From assembly GCF_934754915.1 (NCBI RefSeq), contig NZ_CAKVKB010000040.1, positions 1 through 28,871 on the forward strand: a stretch of DNA of 28,871 nt. Reading direction: 5' to 3'. The notes beneath the pieces are model-generated. The model had not been told where the DNA came from. It saw nothing but the letters and a program-made list of their open reading frames with translations, and ran no database searches. Each line of letters starts with the position of its first letter. Position 1 is the stretch's first letter. Positions 16,046 through 25,198 of this stretch are shown here, piece by piece. The translations under genes and the position numbers were made by a program. This stretch comes from an uncultured Clostridium sp. (GTDB lineage: Bacteria > Bacillota > Clostridia > Clostridiales > Clostridiaceae).

Positions 16046-17540
16046 TATCTTCTTTCCTCCTTTCCTTAATTATAGTAAATATTATCCTTCTATTATATAT
16101 AACATAAAGTATGCCATATATAAAAAATACTATAACGAAACAAATAATGCCCGCTACAAAAAAATCGACATAGCTACTTATGCTAATAGGCATTCTATAT
16201 GCATACATTGCAAAAAAACTAAAAATAATCAAGCATCCACCAATATAAGAAAACTCCGAAAATATCTTTTTCTGCACAACATGTTTATTAATATATATAA
16301 TAGTGTCAATCGAGCGATATATTCCTGCTACTACTGTTCCAATAAGAACACCTTTTATTGCCAACTGCCTTACTAAAATCAACGATACTAAGAGATTGAT
16401 AGTTGCTTCAATGATATAACGATTCGTTGTTTTTGAGGCCTTTCCCGCTATATTCAGTGCTGCTAATCCTGCACCTCTGGCACATTCAAGAATGATATTA
16501 AGTGAAAAAAGAATAGCCACAGCATAATCAACATAATCAATATCATTAACCCCTTTAGTGTACAATTTAACAAAACCAACAATCAATATTATCCCTGTAG
16601 ATGTTAAAATGGATCCCATCGTAATTTGAAAAGATGAATATGCTCTATACACCTGACCAAAATAATCTCGATTTTTATGAAAAGCTTGTCCCAGCACGTA
16701 GTTCAAACTATTTCTAACCATTGAAATTAATGCTGTTAAAGCTGAATAAACCATGTTATATACAGTATATACACTAACATACTTTAATCCGCAAAACATT
16801 GAAATAACAAATGTATCTGTACTGTTAAAAATAAGACTAGCAATTTGCTGTACCAAATAATATCTACGATCTGCTAAAAGACTATAATCTAATGATACTG
16901 AATTATCAATCCATACATATCTCTTTTTAAAATAAACCAAATAAACAACAGCTTGAACTAATATTACAATTACACTCAACGCTTGCATAACAATAATATT
17001 ATCAAATATAAGAATTGCAACAATTTTAACTATATATGTAAATATTGTTGTAAAAAGCGTAATTATTGAAATGATATAATACTTGCCTTCTGCATTTAAT
17101 AATTGCTGATACGCAGCTCTAAAAGCAAAGTTAATAAGGCCAGTTAAGCCCTGCAATGCGATTATTATTACAATTTCCCAATATGGAATATCGGATCTAA
17201 TAATTGCTGGATACCCTAATGCAAACACAGCAATTAGTAAAGCATATACTATTGACATTTTATGATAATAGTTTTGCGATGTTTTTATTATCACAGATGT
17301 TTCATTTTTATCATCCTTTGCAATAGACTTATAAAATGCTTGTAAAGTAGATACATTTACTCCTGCTTCCAATAATGAAAAATATCTCATTATTGTGGTG
17401 ACTGTACTAATCAAGCCATTATATTCAGAGCCCCAACTCACCAATATAATTCTCGGCAATATCAATCCTAATGCTAATGTTATTAACTGTGTAAAAATTG
17501 AAATCACTAAATTTTTGAACATTTTATTCTTTTTTGTCAC
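16035..17540 (-). CDS. wzx: Polysaccharide flippase (Wzx/MATE-like)
   Basis: 501 aa from GTG at 17540, six bases after AGTAGGTGATGAT-type ribosome site; an ATG seven codons in has no such site. The product is hydrophobic throughout with about 12-14 predicted membrane segments and the N-terminal pattern of PST-family polysaccharide transporters (NLVISIFTQLITLALGLILP, then SEYNGLISTV). Wzx proteins flip undecaprenyl-linked repeat units across the membrane. It sits between the DUF6625-type gene (four-base gap) and the acyltransferase gene (overlap), close to the polymerase, as expected for a Wzx/Wzy system. Confidence 0.9.
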   Translation of the reverse strand: MTKKNKMFKNLVISIFTQLITLALGLILPRIILVSWGSEYNGLISTVTTIMRYFSLLEAGVNVSTLQAFYKSIAKDDKNETSVIIKTSQNYYHKMSIVYALLIAVFALGYPAIIRSDIPYWEIVIIIALQGLTGLINFAFRAAYQQLLNAEGKYYIISIITLFTTIFTYIVKIVAILIFDNIIVMQALSVIVILVQAVVYLVYFKKRYVWIDNSVSLDYSLLADRRYYLVQQIASLIFNSTDTFVISMFCGLKYVSVYTVYNMVYSALTALISMVRNSLNYVLGQAFHKNRDYFGQVYRAYSSFQITMGSILTSTGIILIVGFVKLYTKGVNDIDYVDYAVAILFSLNIILECARGAGLAALNIAGKASKTTNRYIIEATINLLVSLILVRQLAIKGVLIGTVVAGIYRSIDTIIYINKHVVQKKIFSEFSYIGGCLIIFSFFAMYAYRMPISISSYVDFFVAGIICFVIVFFIYGILYVIYNRRIIFTIIKERRKEDIAR

Positions 17541-17544
17541 ATCA

Positions 17545-18501
17545 TCACCTACTCAACAGTCCAAGCTTTCTTTTAAATCTATATATCCACAACTTACAAC
17601 TATGTATGAATTCTTCACATTTTTCAACAACAACTGTATAATATGGATTATACATTTTTATATCATAACTTGTAACATGATCAGATTTCAAAGGATAAAA
17701 TCCCGATTTTGTGATAAAAAATGCTCTATCTAACTCCTCAAAATTATGTACTACTAAATTCCCTCTCTTTTGGAAATGAATATATATAAATTCTTCCACT
17801 TTTAGTTCAGATTTATCCTCATAACAACGATAAACTTTTCCATCCTTCCAAAAAAATACTTGCTTTTTATAATTCTTATCATTTCCAGTTAATGTAAATC
17901 TTTTATGAATAGGTGTAACATCGGCAAATATACGTTTATCAAAGTAACTATATTTATTCTCCTTATATATACTTCCAATTCCACTTGTTTCATCAAAAGC
18001 AAATGCCTTTGGCAAAGTAAAAATTTCAGATTGGTTTCCACATTTACTTCCTGTCATCCAAAATCTATTATTATTTTCTACACTATTTCGATAAAATGCT
18101 AAATGACCTTGAGACAAAAATTTATCATATTTTTTTATATCGAACTTTTCTAAATATGCAATTATATTCCCAAAAATCATATCAAAATCACAATGGCCCC
18201 AATAATCATATTCTTTTAGATAGTCTTGAAACATCAACCCAAAACAAGGTCTATAATCACAACATTTATAAGGTTTTGATAATTCTGTATCAAATCCAAT
18301 TACAGCATCCGCTCTTTTTTTTACATCAGAAAGACTTGTTTCAATAAATCGTACATTTTTAGGCAGATGCTCATACTTACAATCAGTAAAAATCAAAAAA
18401 TCAATTTTCGCATTATTTTCTGCCGATTTTAGCCATAATTTAAAATATTGTGGCAGTTCGCCAAAATATATACCAATAACGCATATTTTTATATTAATCA
18501 A
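17545..18501 (-). CDS. DUF6625-type putative glycosyltransferase
   Basis: 318 aa from a TTG at 18501 with AGAGGTG seven bases upstream. The sequence opens ICVIGIYFGELPQYFKLWL and then FLIFTD, typical of a small family next to polysaccharide genes that I recall as DUF6625. A DxD-like element CDFDMIFGNI at about 101-110 is the likely nucleotide-sugar and metal site, and the arrangement of GLMFQ, HCDFD and GHLAFYRN resembles GT-A fold transferases. No membrane segment. It lies 31 bases after the polymerase and just before the flippase, consistent with adding one sugar of the repeat unit. Substrate not deducible. Confidence 0.7.
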   Translation of the reverse strand: MINIKICVIGIYFGELPQYFKLWLKSAENNAKIDFLIFTDCKYEHLPKNVRFIETSLSDVKKRADAVIGFDTELSKPYKCCDYRPCFGLMFQDYLKEYDYWGHCDFDMIFGNIIAYLEKFDIKKYDKFLSQGHLAFYRNSVENNNRFWMTGSKCGNQSEIFTLPKAFAFDETSGIGSIYKENKYSYFDKRIFADVTPIHKRFTLTGNDKNYKKQVFFWKDGKVYRCYEDKSELKVEEFIYIHFQKRGNLVVHNFEELDRAFFITKSGFYPLKSDHVTSYDIKMYNPYYTVVVEKCEEFIHSCKLWIYRFKRKLGLLSR

Positions 18502-18532
18502 ATTATCACCTCTTTATCACAAACAAATGTTA

Positions 18533-19774
18533 TTAAAATTTCTTGGCATTATTTCTATACATAAAAATTGATGAATATATTAAAATCATCCAATATCTAT
18601 CAAAGTAATATACTGCTGCAACACCACAAACAAAAGCAGTAACCAAAAGTGCAAAACTTAATATAGATAATTCATTTTCTTCCTTAGTTCTCATTTTGCT
18701 TTTTATATCATTTATTATGCTACTAATTATAGGCCAATAAAAAATAGCAAAACCCAAAATTCCCAATGACATTAATATTTCTACAAAATTGTTATGTGCA
18801 TACATGCCCATATAATATACCGATGATCCTAATCCATTTCCAAAAATTGGAGATTTCATCCAGTATTTTAATCCTTGAGAAATAAAAGATGATCTTTCCA
18901 AATCAGAGGCACTTCCTTTTCCTAATTGGATAAAATCAAGAAAATTATTCATCCTTGTCGCAATACCAGAAAATATTGTCATTCTCTGAATCAAGGTAGA
19001 AATAATAATTACTGAACCTACAAATATTAATAGATATTTTATACCTCTAAGGATTTTTTTACTTCCAATCTGTTTATACAAAAATATAGCAATCCAAAAA
19101 GTAAACATTATTACAAATGATTTTTTTGATCCCGATGCCATCGCCATTATAAAACAAACAATTGATGCTACAATAATAGCGATTTTATGAATTATATGTT
19201 TTACGTTTTCACTATACAATGCATAATAAATTCCTATACACATACTTATTGATGTGTATATACCTATTGTATTTGTATTAACAAACCCAGTTCCTATTCT
19301 CGCTATGTTATTGTTACTTGCAACTGAATTTGCACGCAAAATGTGCCAAAAATCTGCGCCGTACATTTCAAAGACATAAATTGATAATGTAACACCCCCA
19401 ATGAATGTAGCTAGCCAAAATTTTCTTATTTCTTCTGCTCCTTTCATATATTGACTAAAACAAAACAAAATAACTAGCATTGTAATATAATCATATAATG
19501 TATCCTTTGCAAAACTTTTACTATAATCAGAATATGGTGCATATAGCATACTAAATGTGAGCAAAATTCCAAATAGTATAAGATGTACTATACCATATAA
19601 AGAATATAATTGTATAGATTGTTTACGTATTATATGCAGAAAGCTAATTACTAAAAAGAAATACATTGATAACGAATTCAAAATCACAAGATTTCCTGCG
19701 CAAAACGTTATATTACAAATAACATACGCCATTGCAGCAATATTCCACAAACAATTATTTCGTATTTTTACCAT
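18533..19774 (-). CDS. wzy: O-antigen/capsule repeat-unit polymerase (Wzy-like)
   Basis: 413 aa, ATG at 19774 with GGAAG about nine bases upstream. Around 11 hydrophobic segments and a large loop near the C-terminal half. The Wzy/WaaL-type core is visible: FVNTNTIGIYTSI in the middle and GSASDLERSSFI with SPIFGNGLGS then YAHNNFVEILMSLGILG, the usual G-x-G plus HNNF pattern of O-antigen ligase/polymerase family proteins. It would join flipped repeat units outside the membrane. The gene follows a 337-base intergenic stretch with strong secondary structure, the only large gap in the operon. Confidence 0.88.
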   Translation of the reverse strand: MVKIRNNCLWNIAAMAYVICNITFCAGNLVILNSLSMYFFLVISFLHIIRKQSIQLYSLYGIVHLILFGILLTFSMLYAPYSDYSKSFAKDTLYDYITMLVILFCFSQYMKGAEEIRKFWLATFIGGVTLSIYVFEMYGADFWHILRANSVASNNNIARIGTGFVNTNTIGIYTSISMCIGIYYALYSENVKHIIHKIAIIVASIVCFIMAMASGSKKSFVIMFTFWIAIFLYKQIGSKKILRGIKYLLIFVGSVIIISTLIQRMTIFSGIATRMNNFLDFIQLGKGSASDLERSSFISQGLKYWMKSPIFGNGLGSSVYYMGMYAHNNFVEILMSLGILGFAIFYWPIISSIINDIKSKMRTKEENELSILSFALLVTAFVCGVAAVYYFDRYWMILIYSSIFMYRNNAKKF

Positions 19775-20111
19775 TTTCTCACTTCCAAATCTATCATTTT
19801 AAATGTAATCTTCAAACATTTTTATCAATTTACTGAATATTCGCTTTGGATATCCTTGCTGTCCAGTGATTAGGAAACCAATCAGCAAGTATATATAATA
19901 CAAGGAGTCTCACCAATGTAATGCCGGATAACACCCCGCAAAGCGGCTCTAGGCTTGACATTACCTCTATTTCTTATTAATGGTAATCAAGCCAATGGAA
20001 GGTGATTTCCGTGTCCGGAATGTTGGTTTCCGCTGCGACGGAATCATGATTTCTTGACGCAAGAATATACAATTTACTCATAAATTGTATAGATACTATC
20101 TACTAAACATT
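19775..20111 (-). other. 337-base gap in the polysaccharide operon with a folded core
   Basis: The gap between the acetyltransferase and polymerase genes is far longer than any other in this operon. Its ends (19775-19854 and 20092-20111) are ordinary AT-rich sequence that includes the ribosome binding site of wzy. The core 19855-20091 is clearly richer in GC than the surroundings and full of inverted repeats. No gene with a ribosome site was found inside; a 34-codon frame (20081 down to 19977) exists but lacks one. Confidence 0.6.
19855..20091 (-). ncRNA. Multi-hairpin element, candidate structured RNA or small mobile repeat
   Basis: In transcription (minus) order the stems are: 11 bp perfect, 20066-20076 with 20081-20091, loop of four; 6 bp perfect directly next to it, 20051-20056 with 20060-20065; 5 bp, 20028-20032 with 20039-20043; 5 bp, 20007-20011 with 20016-20020; 12 bp with a two-base bulge, 19952-19965 with 19982-19993; 4 bp GC, 19936-19939 with 19943-19946; and 7 bp, 19855-19861 with 19883-19889. 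CATTAC at 19959-19964 can instead pair with GTAATG at 19918-19923, which excludes the 12-bp stem, so two alternative folds exist. This could be an antitermination leader for the downstream polymerase-flippase genes or a MITE-like repeat; I do not recognise an Rfam family. Confidence 0.5.
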
Positions 20112-20645
20112 TTATTTTTCATAATCTACACTGTTTAAAAATACTTGTATAAGTTCATCCTTCTTATTTTTTTTATAGTTTTCATAATTATAAGGAAGAC
20201 ATGTATTTTTACTTTTCAAAGCATATTCCTCTAACGAGCAAATTTCTCTAATAGGGATACCCGCGACAACCATTTCAGGTGCAACATTCTTAGTAACAAT
20301 ACTTCCTGCACCAACAACAGCATTTGGTCCAATTTCTACACCTGGCATGATAATTGTCCCTGCACCAATAAAACAATTATCATGAATTACAATTTTCCCA
20401 AACTTCAATACTTTTTCATATTGTGGCTCGTAAAACTTTTTAAAAACTGCCGTTCCTCCATCATGATTTACAAAGGTTACATCAGCTGAAACCGTTACAT
20501 CATCACCTATTTCTATCAAAAATGGCTCGCTTCCAAAATTATGATTTCCTAAGAATCGAACATTTTTTCCCACCTTCATGCCTTGTTTTATCGCTGTTCG
20601 AAGCACTGCCTTATTATATAATTTTCTAAAAATTCGTTCTATCAT
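20112..20645 (-). CDS. Left-handed beta-helix acetyltransferase
   Basis: 177 aa from ATG at 20645, with GAAGGA just upstream and one base between it and the stop of the deacetylase-like gene. A longer in-frame version from 20687 would overlap that gene and has no ribosome site. Hexapeptide repeats run from about 25 to 140 (VGKNVRFLGN, IEIGDDVTVSADVTF, IVIHDNCFIGAGTIIMPGVEIGPNAVVGAGSIV), with the catalytic-type His in FVNHDGG. Such enzymes acetylate sugars or aminosugars with acetyl-CoA in the cytoplasm. Last gene before the structured gap. Acceptor sugar unknown. Confidence 0.88.
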   Translation of the reverse strand: MIERIFRKLYNKAVLRTAIKQGMKVGKNVRFLGNHNFGSEPFLIEIGDDVTVSADVTFVNHDGGTAVFKKFYEPQYEKVLKFGKIVIHDNCFIGAGTIIMPGVEIGPNAVVGAGSIVTKNVAPEMVVAGIPIREICSLEEYALKSKNTCLPYNYENYKKNKKDELIQVFLNSVDYEK

Positions 20646-20646
20646 T

Positions 20647-21405
20647 TTAATCCTTCTTAATCTTTTTATATAAAATATATATTCCATTAATAATATAATA
20701 TTTTTTCACGTAAAACAGCAATTCTTTAATTCTAGATAACCAATATGATTGCTTTTTCAATTGAGCAGCTTGATAAAAATCTATATAAGCTTCCTCTCTC
20801 TGCTCTTTTAAAAATTTTTCTATTTCAGAAAATCTTTCATTTGCTGCTGTGTTTGTATGTAAACATACTGTTGAAAATCTATTTGTTCTAATTATTTTTG
20901 ATTCTTTGCAAGGGACAAATGTCAAGCCCATATATTCATAAGGACGATTTGTTAATCCATCTGTAACATATCTGAAGCCACATGTTTTTAATGCATTTAT
21001 TGTATTTTTATCATATGAATGAGATGGAGCCATAAACACATCCACTTTAATTCCATTCTTTTCAAGTACATTTTTTCCGTATTTTATTTTTTTTATCTGT
21101 TCTTCATATGATAGTCCCGCAAATTCACTTTTTTTTCCATTAGATATAAGACCATTTGAATGTGTAACATATTCGTGAAAACATCCATGCATAGCAACAG
21201 TCCATCCTAATTTTTGGAGTTCTGCAACTTTTTCCCAAAATAAAGGATCTTCATCATCAATATTTAGCATATTATCCTTGCATTCTGGAACAACCCCAAT
21301 AATTGGATGTACATTATATTTCATAAATAAATCTTTAACTCGATCAAATTTTGAATGATCCATCTTTGGACATACATCATCTAATCTGAATAATATTTTT
21401 CTCAT
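20647..21405 (-). CDS. DUF2334-type polysaccharide deacetylase-like protein
   Basis: 252 aa, ATG at 21405 overlapping the stop of the preceding glycosyltransferase (ATGA) with AAGGTG as ribosome site. NodB-like features are present: FRLDD at 6-10 (catalytic and metal Asp), MHGCFHEY at 72-79 (metal-binding HxxxH), APSHSYD near 126 and a late CLHTNT His. No signal peptide or membrane segment, so it is probably cytoplasmic and may deacetylate a nucleotide- or lipid-linked sugar during assembly. Paired with acetyltransferases in the same operon, it suggests editing of N- or O-acetyl groups. Alternatively it is a non-catalytic relative. Confidence 0.8.
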   Translation of the reverse strand: MRKILFRLDDVCPKMDHSKFDRVKDLFMKYNVHPIIGVVPECKDNMLNIDDEDPLFWEKVAELQKLGWTVAMHGCFHEYVTHSNGLISNGKKSEFAGLSYEEQIKKIKYGKNVLEKNGIKVDVFMAPSHSYDKNTINALKTCGFRYVTDGLTNRPYEYMGLTFVPCKESKIIRTNRFSTVCLHTNTAANERFSEIEKFLKEQREEAYIDFYQAAQLKKQSYWLSRIKELLFYVKKYYIINGIYILYKKIKKD

Positions 21406-22478
21406 TTTTTCACCTTACTTGTAATATATTGAAAATACTGTGACAATATTTCATTTTCTGAATGAGAATATCTTGTCTGCAATGCATTTTCACCTAAATT
21501 TCTCGCATATTCTCGTGACGACGCAATTTTTAACATTGCATCAGCAAATTCTTTTGCATTACCAACTTTGGTAAGTATCCCAGAAACATCATTTTCTATT
21601 AAATGTCTAGAACCTCCACATGGACAATCTGTAGAAATACATGGCATACCCATACTCATGGCTTCTAAGAGAGAATTTGATATGCCTTCATAATCTGAAG
21701 ATAGTACATACATTGAAGCATCTCTCATCTTCTCATGAATTTTAAAATCTAATCCTTTAAAAACTACTTTCTGATCTATCCCTAATTTTTTTGCATAAAT
21801 CTCCAATAGTTCTCGGTCTGGCCCTTCTCCATATATATGTAGGCTATAAGAATCATCTTCTTTGCAAAAAAAAGAAAATGCCTTTAGCATCATTGTATAA
21901 TTTTTTTGTTTTGATAGCCTACCTGCTGCTATAATTACATGAGAATTGCTTTTTCCATTCCACAAAGGCAGATTCTTTTTAACTGGATTCGGTATTACTA
22001 CTGATTTAGCTTTTATATTTTGTGAAAAATATTCTCTTGCCTCATCTGTTTGAAAAATATATCCATCCGCAAATTTATATGTAATATTTCTTACAATTCT
22101 TCTAATTTTGCTAGGACAATCTCTAATTGGATCGTTACGTTCACTAATAATAATAGGTGCTCTTAGTCCCAATCCTGCAACACAACAATATATATTACAA
22201 GTCGTTAAAAATGAAACGATGACATCTGGCTTAAATGTTTTAATTACTTTTCTTAAATTTGATATTCTCTTGAAAACTGCATATATAGAACTACTATTTG
22301 CCGCCCCAACATACTCAATATGAACTTTTTTATCTATTTCATATTCAACTTTTGGAGATGACACTAATGCCAAAAATACTTCATTTCTATCTTTAACTGC
22401 GCGATTTACTAAAAGACTCATAACACGTTCAGCCCCATTGGCAGACATACTACTAATTACAAATAAAATTTTTTTCAT
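21402..22478 (-). CDS. GT4 family glycosyltransferase
   Basis: 358 aa from ATG at 22478, overlapping the TGA of the gene before it, with GGAGAGG four bases upstream; a TTG four codons earlier is inside that ribosome site. GT-B fold: N-terminal ISSMSANGAERVMSLL, then SERNDPIRDCP, AGRLSKQKNYTMMLKAF, YGEGPDRELLE and the C-terminal EGISNSLLEAMSMGMPCIST (E-x7-E motif) with PCGGSRHLI. It transfers a sugar from a nucleotide donor to the growing lipid-linked unit. Close relative of the GT4 at 24108-25178, probably an old duplication within the locus. Confidence 0.92.
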   Translation of the reverse strand: MKKILFVISSMSANGAERVMSLLVNRAVKDRNEVFLALVSSPKVEYEIDKKVHIEYVGAANSSSIYAVFKRISNLRKVIKTFKPDVIVSFLTTCNIYCCVAGLGLRAPIIISERNDPIRDCPSKIRRIVRNITYKFADGYIFQTDEAREYFSQNIKAKSVVIPNPVKKNLPLWNGKSNSHVIIAAGRLSKQKNYTMMLKAFSFFCKEDDSYSLHIYGEGPDRELLEIYAKKLGIDQKVVFKGLDFKIHEKMRDASMYVLSSDYEGISNSLLEAMSMGMPCISTDCPCGGSRHLIENDVSGILTKVGNAKEFADAMLKIASSREYARNLGENALQTRYSHSENEILSQYFQYITSKVKK

Positions 22479-23560
22479 TTTCCTCTCCAATACTTTTTAT
22501 ACAATTCTTCATATTTTCGTGCCACTTTGTCAGCAGAATATTGTTTTGCAATCTCGTTTGAGTTCTTACTTTTTTCTGCTCGTATATCATCATTTGTTAA
22601 TGATAAAATACTTTCAATTAATGCATTTTCATCATTAACATCAATAAGATAACCATTATCATTAAATATATCTGGTATTCCACCTATTCTTGATGCTATA
22701 ACTGGCAATCCAGCAGCTTCTGCTTCAAGCAAACTTACCGGTAGCCCCTCAGTAAGAGACGGTAATACAAAGACATCACATATTGAAAACAATTCTGGTA
22801 CATTGTCTACATTTCCTAAAAATTGAACAACATTATCAATTCCTAATGCTTTAGATAAATGCTGAGCTTCTTCCATAAGTTCACCCTCACCCGCTAGTAT
22901 TAAGCGAATTTGCGGTTTTTTTTCATAAGCTTTAGCGAATGCTTTTATCAAGAACAATTGATTTTTTACTTTATCAAATCTAGCTACATTCACATATACC
23001 ACTTCTTCATGCTTTTTCTTTTCAACTCTTGAAAATGACATATAATCAACAGGATTAACGACCATTTCTACTTCTGACTCAGATAAATCATATAATTGTG
23101 TTGCTTCTTTCTTTATCTCATTTGATATAGCAACTGGTACAATGACATGATGATGATATAGAAAAGTAATTAATTTTCTAACTAATGTATTGTCTTCTTG
23201 TCTATTTGGTCTACTGTGAATTGTATGAAGAATGCATATATTTTTTTTCATCGCTATTGGAAACGTATATATCCAACTTGTTACATGCGTATGAATTATA
23301 GAAGGTTTTAGTTTTTTCACATAAAACATAATTTTGGAAAACATTTTATATTGAAAGCCAGGTTTTTTATTTAAAAAAATAATAGATATATTATTATCTA
23401 ATAATCTTTTTTCAATAATAGAATTACAAGGTGATGAAAGACAAATGATATTTAATTCATATTGATTTTTATCCATTGCTAATGCTAATTGTTCAACCAT
23501 TTTTTGTGCACCAGCAATTTTTAAATTTGATACTACTATCATAACTTTCTCTTTTTGCAT
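22475..23560 (-). CDS. GT4 family glycosyltransferase
   Basis: 361 aa from ATG at 23560, six bases after GAGGTG; the GTG at 23569 lies inside that site. GT-B fold with VVSNLKIAGAQKMVEQLA at the N-terminus, the acceptor-side HTHVTSWIYTFP and LHTIHSRPNRQ, then VARFDKVKNQLFLIKAF, AGEGELMEEA and EGLPVSLLEAEAAGLPVIAS near the C-terminus. Third glycosyltransferase of the operon to be read; it overlaps the next gene by four bases. Donor and linkage cannot be inferred from sequence alone. Confidence 0.92.
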   Translation of the reverse strand: MQKEKVMIVVSNLKIAGAQKMVEQLALAMDKNQYELNIICLSSPCNSIIEKRLLDNNISIIFLNKKPGFQYKMFSKIMFYVKKLKPSIIHTHVTSWIYTFPIAMKKNICILHTIHSRPNRQEDNTLVRKLITFLYHHHVIVPVAISNEIKKEATQLYDLSESEVEMVVNPVDYMSFSRVEKKKHEEVVYVNVARFDKVKNQLFLIKAFAKAYEKKPQIRLILAGEGELMEEAQHLSKALGIDNVVQFLGNVDNVPELFSICDVFVLPSLTEGLPVSLLEAEAAGLPVIASRIGGIPDIFNDNGYLIDVNDENALIESILSLTNDDIRAEKSKNSNEIAKQYSADKVARKYEELYKKYWRGK

Positions 23561-23570
23561 TTTTGTCACC

Positions 23571-24092
23571 TCATACTTCTTTAATTTTTCTTATATGTGA
23601 TACTTCTCCGTAAATAACAGCATTGTCAGGTACACTATGAGTTACGACTGAGCCCGCACCAATCTCTACATTATTACCAATACAAATTCCACCAATAATT
23701 GTACAATTTGCACCAATATTTACATTATTACCAATTGTAGGTTGACCCGTATGATTTGCTCCTATTACCGTTCCCGCTACAATTGTACAATTATCACCAA
23801 TAACTGTTTTCGAATTAATAACAATTCCAAATCCGTGCAACATTTTAAAACCACTTCCAATGGCAACATGGCTTGGTATATCACAACCACATCTTACACA
23901 AGACTTATGGTATAAAATTCTTTCAACAGCACTTATTACTCTTAACCATTTGTGTGTGCGATAAAATTGCAGCCATCTATACCTCCAAATTAATCTGAAT
24001 TCCGGTATTAATATATACGCCTTAACAATATTCATATTATCCCATCTATCGATATCATTATTAATTATTTCTAACAACTCACTAAAATGCAT
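23571..24092 (-). CDS. Serine acetyltransferase-like hexapeptide acetyltransferase
   Basis: 173 aa from the ATG at 24092 (MHFSELLEII), preceded by GAGG at seven bases; the ATG at 24104 has no ribosome site. An N-terminal helical part of about 75 residues precedes hexapeptide repeats, as in CysE-like proteins: SGFKMLHGFGIVINSKTVIGDNCTIVAG, GANHTGQPTIGNNVNIGANCTIIGGICIGNNVEIGAGSVV. The LHGFG His corresponds to the active-site region of serine acetyltransferases. Its place in the polysaccharide operon argues for a sugar acetyltransferase of the colanic-acid WcaB type rather than cysteine synthesis. Gap to the next gene is ten bases. Confidence 0.85.
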   Translation of the reverse strand: MHFSELLEIINNDIDRWDNMNIVKAYILIPEFRLIWRYRWLQFYRTHKWLRVISAVERILYHKSCVRCGCDIPSHVAIGSGFKMLHGFGIVINSKTVIGDNCTIVAGTVIGANHTGQPTIGNNVNIGANCTIIGGICIGNNVEIGAGSVVTHSVPDNAVIYGEVSHIRKIKEV

Positions 24093-24107
24093 TATTAACC
24101 TCATACT

Positions 24108-25178
24108 CTAAAACTTTTTCATATAATCTAACCATTGTTTCACTATTATTTCTGTACTTAACAATTCATTTAATTGCAGTGCCTTCATAGCATAAGCTTT
24201 TCTACGCTTATCATCATCTATTAATCTAATGATTTTTTCAGCCAATCCCTCTTCATCACCAATATCGACTAAATCACCATTCACGCCATCTTGAATTAAG
24301 TCAGTTGCTCCCGAAACTTTGGTAGATATGCAAGCAAGACCTAAGCACATGGCTTCTATTAATGCATTAGGCATTCCCTCAAAATTTGATGACATAACAA
24401 ATATCTCTGCATCTGCTATGACGTCATGAACATTTTTAACACTTCCAGGTAAATCCACAATATCTGTCATATTATTTTCTTGTATATATTTCTCCAGCGT
24501 CATGCGCTCTGGTCCCTCTCCGTAAATTGTAAGCTTGTATCCTGGTCTTATACTTGCAACCTTTTTAAATGCTTTTAAAAGTAATAATTGATTTTTTTGT
24601 TTCATTAAACGTCCAACAGATACTATTCTTTTTAATTTAATAGTTTGAATTGCAATCCCTTTTTTTTCATTTAAGGATACAGGATTATATATTACAACAC
24701 TTTTTTTTTGAATTATATTTGAAAAATAATTTTTGTTATGTGTTGTCTGTATCACAACTCCATTTGCTAATAAATATAAGAAGTCACGTGCTTTTCTTAT
24801 TAAAAAATTATCTGGAATCTTCCTTGGATCATTTCTATCTGCTACTATAATTGGACTTTTTAATCCCAAATTACAAGTAATGGCCAGCATATTAAATGGA
24901 GCTAGAAAAGAAATTACAATATCAGCATTTTTTTTAAAGAATGAACGAATCCATTTCATATTAAGTAGAATATTTTTTGTACCTGTCTTCTCTACAACTG
25001 ACACAGTTTTTACATCTGGATCCAACTCATAAAATATTTCTTCATTGTAATAAAGTAAGATTGTAACATCGTAGTTCTCCTTACTCATACTTTTAGATAA
25101 AATTGAAATGACTCTTTCTGCTCCTCCTTGCATTAAAGTTCCATCAAAAAATACAATTCTCTTCTTGTTTGATTCCAT
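24108..25178 (-). CDS. GT4 family glycosyltransferase
   Basis: 356 aa from ATG at 25178 with GGGAGG six bases upstream; a further in-frame start at 25196 is upstream of that site and not used. Motifs follow those of the GT4 at 21402-22478: FDGTLMQGGAERVISILS, ADRNDPRKIP, VGRLMKQKNQLLLLKAF, YGEGPERMTLEKY and EGMPNALIEAMCLGLACIST. The shared GGAERV, RNDP and YGEGP blocks make the two enzymes paralogues that may add related sugars. Stop codon is 15 bases before the chosen start of the next gene. Confidence 0.92.
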   Translation of the reverse strand: MESNKKRIVFFDGTLMQGGAERVISILSKSMSKENYDVTILLYYNEEIFYELDPDVKTVSVVEKTGTKNILLNMKWIRSFFKKNADIVISFLAPFNMLAITCNLGLKSPIIVADRNDPRKIPDNFLIRKARDFLYLLANGVVIQTTHNKNYFSNIIQKKSVVIYNPVSLNEKKGIAIQTIKLKRIVSVGRLMKQKNQLLLLKAFKKVASIRPGYKLTIYGEGPERMTLEKYIQENNMTDIVDLPGSVKNVHDVIADAEIFVMSSNFEGMPNALIEAMCLGLACISTKVSGATDLIQDGVNGDLVDIGDEEGLAEKIIRLIDDDKRRKAYAMKALQLNELLSTEIIVKQWLDYMKKF

Positions 25179-25198
25179 TTTTTCCTCCCAAATCAAGA

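Noticed and set aside
19977..20081. A 34-codon minus-strand frame (MSKLYILASRNHDS...) in the capsule gap
   Set aside because: No ribosome binding site, and its codons coincide with three hairpins; the structure explains the sequence better. A conserved peptide cannot be fully excluded.
19855..20091. Group II intron remnant
   Set aside because: No domain V-like hairpin or intron-encoded protein signature was seen, and the element is too short.
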